A program made the position numbers and the translations under genes. This document shows, one piece after another, positions 46,709-57,600 of a stretch of 64,000 bases of DNA. Below the pieces are notes generated by a model. The model was not told the DNA's origin. It was given only the letters and a program-made list of their open reading frames with translations, and ran no database searches. Origin of the DNA: Axinella damicornis (Eukaryota; Porifera; Demospongiae; Axinellida; Axinellidae); the NCBI GenBank assembly GCA_963931865.1, contig OZ007511.1, forward strand, positions 11,669,396 through 11,733,395, in the 5' to 3' direction. Numbering within the stretch: position 1 is the stretch's first letter; the number at the start of each line of letters is the position of its first letter.

Positions 46709-48749
46709 CCTTTTTCACAGTGAGTGGCACTTACTATTCACGGGTATGATTATACCTGTAACTTAATATGACTCAAATTTTAATTTGCTCCATGAATGTC
46801 TTCCTTGCATGAATGTGACCTCACTTTATTATTCACTTTATTATTCTGTAGCTAGATAGGGATAGCAGAACAGCAAGAAGTAATGAAACAATGTAGGCAT
46901 AATATGTTCGGCATGGTTCTCGCGTTGATCAAATAGTCTTGATGGTTCATCGGACTTTCACTAGAATTTATGAAAAACACGATGTTTCGACTAATCTTTG
47001 GCAGTCTTGAGCAGGCAATAGTTAGTAGCTATAGCTATGCAGTGAGCTAGTATGTACTTATATAGTTATGCACAAATGACTATCTAGTGTTGTGAAACAG
47101 GATATTAATTACGCATATTAAAGTAGGCACAAAACAGTTCAGTATACAACTCCATCTTACATATATCCACAGGGGCCACAAAAGCACATCTTGTGTCTCT
47201 ATGGATGGGTGTAAAATGGCTCCCAACAAGGGTCCAGTATTCAGCTGTGGTACTACACCATAGAGTTTAAGATTGTCATAACCATAGGTGCTGCATGGAA
47301 CTCCAGTATACTTCAAGGGTGTTGAGAGTTGAGACACTTCCCTGGGTAAGTGCATGGACATTGACTGTTTCAGAATAGCCAAAAATGGTTCAGTGCAATA
47401 CATCTGCAGATACACCCAAGGGTCAAACTTACCATCGATAACAAAGGTTTTGCAGTGGATCTACTAAACGAGACAAAAACCTATAGCTATTCGCGCTTAA
47501 GAGTGAATAGGTTCACGAAAGAGGTCACATAGTACATGTAGTTGTCTACAGTATACCCAGTAGTATAATTGTATACGTAGAGCTATAAAGGCGGCGCGCG
47601 GACAACTGACCCGTGACGCAGGATGATAAGTTTCGTGCATAAGAGTATCATTTTACAGTTGACCGAGGAATCGTGAAGTCACTCAGGCGCCTAAGGCAGT
47701 GATCTCCCTTGGAAATGCTGTAATAATTACTGTGCGCACAAATATATCTGGCATTACATGCAATTGACCACTGTTTGCTTGTAAAGAGACTTTGAAACCA
47801 TGCCGGACGCCGGTGAAAGAACTCCACTCCAAAACGAAGGTACGGGTCCGTAGTTTCAGTGCAAATTGCCATGATATAGAGTAAGAAATTTGTCGGGTGT
47901 CCAGACAGCCCCCGTCCAGACACCCCTGCACATAATCTGATCTAGCGTTCATCCAACTGGACTCTGGTCCTTTGCCTGGCGGTATAAGTATCGAAGATGC
48001 ATGTCAGTTTTATCCACTGACCAATTGCATGCACTGCGTCATGTAGCTATAATTCAGCTCCATAGCAAGTTTGAGCAACAGCCACAGTCAAGCAACCCAA
48101 TCTCAGCTTGTCTGTCAGCTTCAATGGTAGCTAGCCGTGTCTGGGGCGTAGCAGAGGGGATTTCAGGGGTTCATGAAACCCCCTTCGGGACCGAGAATTC
48201 GAACTGAGGCCCACTAACTGTGCTGGCTAAAGGTTCCTGTTGCAGTACTTTTGTTGCTGGATACACTGCGATAATACTTGATGCTGCAAGTACAGCATCT
48301 CAGACTCTCAGCGCTGGTATAAAAGGCACGAACGCCACAATGCGCTCTATGTAGAAGTATACGTATTAAACTCGATTGCCACTTGCTGATGTAACAGGGT
48401 GTATGTAGGGATACCAGAATGGAAAAAAGTCAAGGTATATAGGGATGATCCAATCTAAATCTCAAAAGGGTTAGTAAAGGCTCTTTTACGGGGTGATTTA
48501 AGGTAGGAAGCATGACATCTAGGCCTTGACAAATTATGCTTTTTTTTCCGCCCTATTATTCTATTCCCCTATTCTATGCCTATTATGCTTTGAAGTTGTC
48601 CTATAGCTGCAGAGGATGGCTGAACCAGTATAAGGTATAGAATCAGTTTGCATGCCAATGTTTAGTGCGAGGGTGTGGCTTTTTGCGAGATAGGCCTGCA
48701 CGCCTGTGAGTCTGTGCATGATTGTCAATGTAAACTAATGACATCGGTG
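46709..48749. other. Repeat remnants, no secure gene
   Basis: A minus-strand signature TTAGTCGAAACATCG (near 46982-46996) resembles the tail of some retroelements. The minus-strand frame 47648-47923 contains MAICTETTDPYLRFGVEFFH, which has coding-like composition but no recognised family or splice partner. Confidence 0.3.
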
Positions 48750-49262
48750 AAATCGCGTATATTTTTCTCATGAATAATTAATGAGATGACGTCACTCGCG
48801 CGCGTACGGTTATTGAAAGTTATTACGTTTTCCCATGGCGGCAAGGTTTGTTTTTAAAAAGTCTATTCTAGATTACTCAATTGTAGCGATGGGCTATATC
48901 TGAGTGTGAATATTAATATAGCTAGGTGGAGTGAGCAGAAATGTTTGTGGGGCTGCTGAAGTGGCCGAAGAACAGCCTGGAAAGTGAACAGCATCCATCT
49001 GCTCCCTGGCCAAGGTAGAGTTGACCTTTCGGCATTACAGGCCCCGCCCATTTGGCTGGTTTGGTAGCTGGACTGGGCTGGTGAGAGGGAGTAGATGTGT
49101 CACTGTGGCCAAAACTCTGTAACCGAGTGGTGAACGTGGAAAAGCATACTAATTTTGCAAGGGGGAGGTTGACCTTTTGGAAAGTGGCCTTGGCTTTAGT
49201 CAGTTTTAGTTGGTGTGCGTGGATTTTTTTAAAGCCTTGGGTAGCCAAACCTCTGTTTTTGA
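48750..49262. repeat. Dispersed repeat, copy 2
   Basis: Counterpart of 9742-10470 in the same orientation (GAAGAACAGCCTGGAAAGTG, GACCTTTCGGCATTACAG). It ends at CTCTGTTTTTGAGG and runs straight into a solo Mutator-like MITE end, GTAGGCCTGGGAACGAGGCTA, at 49266-49286. Confidence 0.8.
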
Positions 49263-49286
49263 GGGGTAGGCCTGGGAACGAGGCTA

Positions 49287-49591
49287 TTACAATTGCACCC
49301 AGATGGTTAACGATTGCACCCAGATGGTTAGCAATTGCACCCAGATGACGGACGATTCCTTTTGCATGATCATCAAGTAAACCAATGCCAGCTACATGTA
49401 TAGCTAGCTAGTTGCTGAGATTATTGCAATGAATAACAGCTGTCAAACAACCGGGTACGTAAATGGGCCCCTAGGTTACTAAAATACGTTCCTAGGCCCC
49501 GCCCAACTGATCACTATTTCGCGCAGTTTCTCTTCTCCTTCACAACAACTATGAAGGTACAAAGCATCTCCAGCGTGATACTAGCTTCGAG

Positions 49592-49623
<32 letters not shown>

Positions 49624-50240
49624 AGTCAGTATCCCAGATTCACCAACTTGTTTGGGACCTTAGTCTCGTTCGCAGACCATTTCGCACGAGACTGGGACCT
49701 TTAAAATATTATGTAGCTATACACATTATTATTTTGAGCATGAAAATTCGAGGAGGATGAATGAATGCTATTACAAGGCGTGCAGAGCTCACTATGAGTA
49801 GGTTAGTATGCTAATGTATTAATGGGCACAGAGCAGAGCCATGCAGGTGTTGCTGCAAATATGTTTTAGACTTTAAACATCTGGGTATACATGGAAACCA
49901 CATTTAGCAACAGCTAACCGCATGAGGCTTCCTATATATAGTACTCCAGACTTTGCCGTTAACAGTAATTTCCTATCATTTTGCAACTTCCATACCATGA
50001 ACATTAGTTGCAATCAATACAGTGAAATAGATTTTTCTGTGAAAAATTTGTTCCCTCTTCCTCCCACCTTCCCTTTCCCCTTCTGTCTCCCCTCTCTCCT
50101 TCCCTTCCCAACCCCCCCTTCTTGCCAGAGCAACAGGGAAAGCTGAAGGTAACATTTATTTTATGCTGGCATGCATAATATTATGGTAAACAATATAGGT
50201 TGGTAGAAGGCTGTGGAACAAGGCTAATTGGGCAGGGATA
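49287..50240. other. No gene; 31-C homopolymer at 49593-49623
   Basis: Three short direct repeats of TTGCACCCAGATGGTTA (about 49292-49350), then a run of 31 C. The inverted pair TAGTCTCGTTCGCAGACC / CGCACGAGACTGGGACC at 49660-49701 is a degraded relative of the MITE family. No coding gene recognised. Confidence 0.6.
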
Positions 50241-50359
50241 GCCTCGTTCCCAGCACTTCTCACCCCAGCGCTTGTTGCTTGCAGTACTAATGTAGGTATT
50301 GCAAGTGACAAATGATGGGGTGAGATCTCAGTACCTTAAGGACTGGGACCTGCTAGATC
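50241..50359. mobile_element. Diverged Mutator-like MITE hairpin
   Basis: Starts TAGCCTCGTTCCCAGC. Inner TTGCTTGCAGTAC pairs with GTATTGCAAGTGAC, recalling the stem of the 105-bp element at 46253. The right end (GGACTGGGACCTGCTAG) is decayed. Confidence 0.65.
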
Positions 50360-50889
50360 GGTTGTGTTGTGTTTGCAAGGTTATTGTGCTTCACTGGAAT
50401 TACACATCGAACTTGATGTCACTTTTGGGTTAGCCCCACCCCTCTCGCGTCCAATGATGTCACTTCCGGCCACGCCCAAACAATCTATCCTGCAATAATT
50501 GTGACTTCTTTAGCAAACCCACTAGGCAATGACAAATGCTAAATACGGCAACTTAAAATGATTTTTCACAGCATAAACAGCTGGAAGCCTGCTACCAGGG
50601 TACATTTTAAGCCTAGCTGGCATAGGTAGAGAGATATAGATAATCATGCTAGTGAGGCAGCACTACTCATCCCTAGATCACTCCAGCAACGATCATATGT
50701 ACTCGGTAGGCGTACGATGGGCCACACTAGAACCATCAGAACCCTGGTTTACGTTGCTGTAGTATATAGGTATAACGCACCGACTCCACACCGGTAGCTA
50801 GATCTGTGCGGCCATTCTCTGCAACTGCATGGGCATGGGAATCATGTGACATGTAGTCGAAACACGTACTGTGAACGCGAACTACAGCA
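50360..50889. other. No gene recognised
   Basis: Unique-looking AT-rich sequence before the minisatellite. N-terminal exons of the two-pore channel should lie at or upstream of here, but none could be identified. Confidence 0.3.
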
Positions 50890-51133
50890 CAGTAGTCGAC
50901 TTTACGACTGCCAATAGTGGTCTTTGCTTCACTCCATCCGACTTTACGACTGCCAATAGTGGTCTTTGCTTCACTCCATCCGACTTTACGACTGCCAATA
51001 GTGGTCTTTGCTTCACTCCATCCGACTTTACGACTGCCAATAGTGGTCTTTGCTTCACTCCATCCGACTTTACGACTGCCAATAGTGGTCTTTGCTTCAC
51101 TCCATCCGACTTTACGACTGCCAATAGTGGTGG
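50890..51133. repeat. 42-bp minisatellite, nearly six copies
   Basis: Nearly identical copies starting CGACTTTACGACTGCCAATA and ending TTCACTCCATC. As 42 is a multiple of three, frames on both strands stay open (DFTTANSGLCFTPS on plus). A solo MITE end GGGAATGAGGCTA follows at about 51148. Confidence 0.95.
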
Positions 51134-51642
51134 GAATTAAGACCTGGGAATGAGGCTAAGGCAGGAGATGTCGCTGCTCATAGCTACAGCATAATTATGT
51201 GGGTGGCTCATGTAAAAACTAAGCCTGTTAATTAAATAGCCTCACACAAGTTAAAGGAACAATACAATTAGCTATTCCGTTACAAATGCCTGTTCCTCAC
51301 TTATGAATGTGCAGCTATGTAGCTAGTTAGCCTGCATAATATCATGTATTTCAATGTGCAAAACTGAAGGCCACCCCACCTTATTGACTGAAATAGCCAG
51401 TTTTGACTGAAATAGCCAGTTTTGTCGTATGGATTCACTCAAACAGCTAGCTAGGTATATATTGCCCAATTGCAAGAGATCATTAAATCCTCTTGAATAC
51501 ATAATTTAGCTATATAGTCAGATCTGTGAACATTCATGCACAAATCTCAGCGGCTGTTTGCGCCATGCATTGTGTGGTGGTATAGCTGTGCCATATTAAA
51601 CGATCTGACAGCATGTCCACTCCACCATGCATATGACAATAG

Positions 51643-54600
51643 GATGCAGCACTTTATCTGACAGAAGGAGAGAAGAATGACATGTTCTTTCGCCACCCCA
51701 TGGAAAAAGTTGGTGTGCTGTCATACTACACGGTCCACCACCCGGTCTTCTACATGGCTCATCTCATTTCTTGTGTTTTACTGATGCTTTTGGCCCTGGT
51801 TGAGAAACCTGCAGTGTTCGGCCCCGGCCAAATAGAGGAAGAGGACGCCATTGTGGTATGCACTATCATTGCTCCAAGCTGATGAACGTGCAATGGCTAA
51901 GGGTTGGGCAGCAGAAAGAGTAACCCTAACCCAAGTATATAATGCACAATGGAGGATTTACCTGTTGACGAATCAGCCTTTTGGAACTCCCATAATCTTA
52001 ATTCAACCAGCTATAGTCCTCAACATCCAAGTTAACACATCAACTGCGTGACTAAATCCATGACAATCAACCCTCTGATTGACCAACAAAGTTTTTCAAG
52101 CAGCATTAATTTTACCCACCATTTGCTCTATGCCTCATACGAACATACTAATATATAATTCTGAAGCAGAAGCTGCAATAAGACTGCAAAACCTGTCTTA
52201 GCAGATGTATGGGAACTCATGCACCTTTAAGCTGTTCTTAGGTTCTTAAATTTTGAACCAAAATTACATCTTAATGACGAGATCACCACCATCTATGACA
52301 CAAACAGATTCATGCTCCACTTGAGTTCATCTTGCTGCTGATTCCCACTGTCGATGTCATATTGAGGGCTGTCTGGCTCCGAAGCAAGTTTTTTACTCAC
52401 CGGACATTTTTCATCGTGAGTAACTTATGTGTTGTTATGCAACAGGCTGAAGAATGGTTAAGGTAGCACATACCCCTTTACGTTAGGTTACCTTTAAACG
52501 TCGGGGGCCCCCGACGGTTAAAGGTAACCTAACGCAAAGGGGTATGTGCTACCTTAACATGCCACCCAATGTTACATTGCTTTGTAGTTATGCTCTACCA
52601 TAGACTTGGTACATGTATTATGTGGAATGATATGTAAGATGGGGCTTTATATATACTTAGCTATTTATCATCCCTGCTTGTTTTCTTACTTTTTGCTGTT
52701 TTGCTATCCGTACATTTTTACGAATTATGCATACTGTAGCATCAGTGAGGTTTACTTGTATTGTGTACATGCGTGTTACCTAAGTAATGTTGCGTGTAGA
52801 CATATGATATCATAATAGCTACCTGTCCGAGTGTAGTCAGTGTTACAGTAATCCCCCCTTGCTTTTTCTTTATAGACACTTTTTCTCATCATCATGTATA
52901 TTGAAGCAGCTGTGGTGATCGTTAACCATCGGAACCACATTCGGGTGACCCGTGCTTTCCGACCAATCTTCTTCATTCACTCACATGTGATGAGTGAAAC
53001 ACGCAGGTCCTAATAATATGTATATACTAAAGGTGTTTGAGCCAACTAAGCCATTGCACAAAGCTTTGTAGAATCATGGCTTAACTGATCACTCGTCTTG
53101 ACTCCCAATCCACAGAATATTCCGAAATATTTGGATATGCCTAAGGGAGATAGTGGATGTACTACTTGTCTTGTTGTTCATGATCGCCTACTTTGCTCTC
53201 ATAGGTAAGATCATGGAATACGCATATTATACTGAAGCCATGAATTCACCAATATATATGTCACACACTCATTCACACACACTACATAATTTTTTTGTGA
53301 TAGGATACTACCTCTTTGCAGAAAGTGACCCAGATGTAAGACTTTGCCTGCATGTAGCAAGTTGCTACAACGTATATACATGATGTGGCTTCTTGTTTAT
53401 TATAGTACTTCGACACAGTGGGAAAATCATACATCAGCCTTTTCATCGCTCTTACTACTGCAAAGTGAGCATTTGAAGTTATTAATTGTATGGCTATGAT
53501 TCCACATCACTTTGTACTATGGAGTATGCATGCTGCAGTGGCTACATTTCCCTTCTTGCACAGTCATCCTAATGTGATGCTAGAGGCATATCGATCTGAT
53601 GGCTGGAGTGTACTGTTCTTCATCATCTTCCTTGTGATTACTCTCTACTTATTCACCAATGTGGTATGTACTAGACCAAGTGCAGAAAGTGTGCAGGAAT
53701 TGCTACTTGCTAAGATGTTGCATTAGTGCAATGATCGATAAATTAATCTGGTTGTGCTTTATTAACCTCCCTGCTTGTACAGAACAGACATTAGTTGGCA
53801 TGATTTCGTATGCAAATACAAGTGACTAGATTGCAGTTTATTTGCTGCTGCACATGGGATGATCTTTGAGAGACTACGCTCACTAACCATAGAAGTATTG
53901 TTTCTCTGAATGCTCGTTTGGTAGCAAGGGACAAAGTGGTGTTTTTTTTAGTTTGCCTGAAGACATGGCCCTGGCTGAATTGCACAAAAGCAGGTGATTC
54001 TGTAGCTATATACTCTGGTCGGCTCCAGTGTGGTTCTGAGAGGCTGAAAACAACTATATAGTCTACGCAGCAATATGAAGCAACATACAGGCTTCATTAA
54101 AATTAATGGAAAGATGAATGCGTAAGTCTTAAAAACATTAGCTGTCAATATGTTATCTGGATGACAATTTTAATTTCTTTGTGAACTATACACTATACAC
54201 CCCCCTATACAATGTCTGCCTTTCCAATCTGCTTTACACTGCTACACCCATGTATTGAGTTCACTCCTTGCATATCTTATAGAATTTCGTGAGTCATTGT
54301 AAGCATGATCCACTAGAATATCTAAACTGTTTAATATAATTCCTGTGAGATAGTAGGGTGTCGTATTAATACTCTAGATCTATCATCTTTTGCAGCTGCT
54401 CGGTGTGGTCTACAGCAGCTTCTCACATGCCAACAAGTGCAAGTTCGAGAAACAGTTCAAACATCAAAGGTGAGATCACATGCCTTGCAATTGTTTAGCT
54501 TTCATAAGTGCATGTGTTCTATTAAACTCAGGGAAGCGTTGAAGAAAGCATACGATGAACTTCCTAAGAATCGTGGTGCAGTAGATGTTGATACTTTTGT

Positions 54601-57600
54601 CAACCTCATGCTGGAGTATAAGCCACTAATGCGTGAGTTAGACCAGTAATATATAGTGAACAATATAATAATTATTCATACTGACTTCAGCTACGTATGA
54701 ACTTCCAAAAAGGCCATAGCTTGGCCCCCATGAAAAATGCTCTTTCAAGCAGTACTTTGGGGGGCATAGCATAGATTACCTACCAAATTTCGACCAGTAC
54801 ATATGTTCCTCAAAATTGTTTCGACCACAGGCATCCATTTTTAACCGGTCCATATACGGAAATATATGTGCAAAATTACACGGGAGTTCACACAAAACTC
54901 ATTTTGTGAGCATCGAGATTGTCAAATGTGTTCGAAAAGGTACAAAGATGGACAGAGGAATCCACGAGAAAGCAATCATGGATGACTGAATGGGGGTTAA
55001 ACATGCTGCTGATGGGGTGCCCAGAATCACCCTTAAGGATAGGATTGCTAGAAGAGTTGTTTGTGGAACCTTATCAGACTCTCAGCCCTACCTGACACGG
55101 TGTTTACAGTTGCTGAAATAGGCAATCCAAAGACCAGCAGTACATTAAGTGCTTGGCATCGTCCAGAATGTAGTGGAAAAGATAGGTGATTAAGCACTGG
55201 ACGTTTTTAAGGGGAAAGCTCATGGAATCGATTTATGAAAGGCCCAAGGTAAGAGTGATGCTCTTCCTCTGTGTGTCCTATGTGCACAAGTCATTACATC
55301 AACTACAACCACTCAAAGAGCACTCTTGAAGAAAATGTGCTAGTGAGATGTGGTAGCTGTGTAATATGGATTGATGTAGAATGCCTCTTGACTAAAACCC
55401 AATAATGGTATACGCAATTGCTTGCCAAGAAAGTTTCATTGCCACACTTCACATTGAGATTCATTTGGTAATAATTCCTTTTAAGCTTTTTTCTGTGCTT
55501 ACATTAATATGCTAAGTGTGTGCATTGAAATATTATTAATGTATGCACTGTTGCAATGTGGAGGTGGTACTTAATAACTTAAAGGTGTCCTCATCTGGTG
55601 GAAATGATACCAGATTCATATTAGCCATGTGCATGCAAGGTTCTTCGCTCTTCTGAGTCAACTATAGTACTGCATTTTCCTTCTGATTCCTTGTAGCAAA
55701 TTGGAAGACACTGTGCATCTTCAGAGCTCTGCAAACTATCAATGATAGACGAAGTGGCAAGTGTACCATCACACACTCCACTGATGGTGGTGTGCGTGGC
55801 ACAGTTACTGTTGAAGAGTTCTACAACCTCTATGAGGCATTGGATTTTGAATTCAAGTGGATCTCACCACTTGCATGCAAAACCTTTCCATTATCATCAT
55901 CACATTTGAGTGTGCTGTTCAAATACGTTCCGAATGCTACTTTGGTGAAGATTCGGCTCTTCAACATTGCTCTCTGTAAGATGATTCAGTGTACGTATGT
56001 ATACTTAATAGTGACTGTTGTATCCTTAATTATTGCAGCCATGGTGGTGATAGCCAATACACTATTTCTGATTCTCTATACAGCTATTAAAGGTATGAAT
56101 AGTTAAACTCTCACATGCTCAACTCTGAGGGCATGCTAATTTAATATGCAGTTGGCTGTGGTAATGCATTCTTATCCTGCAGTGCCAAATAAAGAGCAGC
56201 GTTGGGAGGTTCTACATGAAGTTCTCTGGGTGTCTTTTCTATTTGTATCAGGTAAGTTAAAAACTGTCATATCAGTGAAACCTTGATTACTGCTCCATTT
56301 GCATACTAAAGTACCAATATTCTGCCTATTGTAGTCTACTGCATCGAAGTCATCTTGAAGGTGATCGCCCTCCGACACAAATATTTCACTAAATTCAAGA
56401 ATCTGTGAGTCTACTGCATTAATCCGATAAGTGACATTGTGACATTGTGTACGTATATATATATATATGGGTACTCAGATCTAGGTGCAATATATCCGTG
56501 AATCTACTACATTATTCAGATAATACTGTGACATTGTATTTCATCAGTTACTGCAGCAAGAAGCTTTTGTGCAACTGGTCTTGTATATACTGCATGGGGA
56601 TGTCTTACCGATGATAAATGCTCCTTGCCATGCATGAATGAATGAATGATATTTTGACCAAATGTCTTTGATCAAATGTAAATGTACGATATAGACTACC
56701 ACAAAAACAAATTTCTAACTCACCCATGAAAGGGTCAACTGTTCACGGCATTCACTCCATAATACTAGTGTAATTGCTAACAACCTGTTTCTACCAGACC
56801 TTGGCACAAGTACAATCTGAAGCTAAATGATTATTAGTTTGGATGCTGGTGTCCCTTTGATCACCTGGGTTTGAGTACATAGCTCAAGAGTTATACTAGC
56901 TCTGATGCATGCATGGCAGTGATGTCATCTCTCCCATGTTCCATCTATGAATAGATAGAACATAGGAGTAGGGACGTGAATCCATGCAAACAGGAGCATA
57001 AGTGCCACTAATATACTCCTGATTCAAGTTTCATCACTAATGATTGGACATTTATTTCCTCTCTGCACAGGATCGACCTTACAATTATTGTCACAAGCCT
57101 GATCATGCTGTGCCTGGAAATCGATCCCAAGTACTGTATGCTGCTTTTCTATCGACCTATCATACTCATCAGGTACGTGCATGCACTTGCAAATGGACTA
57201 CTTATCATAGAGTGCATAGTCTCTATGTGTAGGGATAGAGTGAACACAATTGTGAATAACATGATTGCCTTTATGACAATTTGGCGGTATGCTGAAGTGT
57301 TTTCCTATTCCCAGTATCACAAATAAGCACCACCGTGAAAGTACCAAACCATAAAGTCGCCAAATTGGTTTCTTCCTCTTTTCTAGATAGTAAACTTCAG
57401 CCCTAGTGTGCACCTGCTGCTATAAAATAGATGACATAAACAACAATAAAGATAGCAGATAAGGAAGATAGCAAAAACAGTTCATTATACAACCCCACCC
57501 AACAGTATACTGAGCTGTTTGATGCTAATCATCCCTACCTTGTTTCTCTATATATGTACAGTAGATCTTGTTAGACTTTAATGTTTTCACTCTTGTCCAC

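Noticed and set aside
46940..47000. Hammerhead ribozyme
   Set aside because: GTCGAAAC and CCGATGA are present on the minus strand, but the core CTGATGA and the three stems are not convincingly formed.
50871..51140. MNANYSTVVDFTTANSG frame as the missing channel N terminus
   Set aside because: It is minisatellite-encoded, has no donor in the right phase, and does not resemble the family N terminus.
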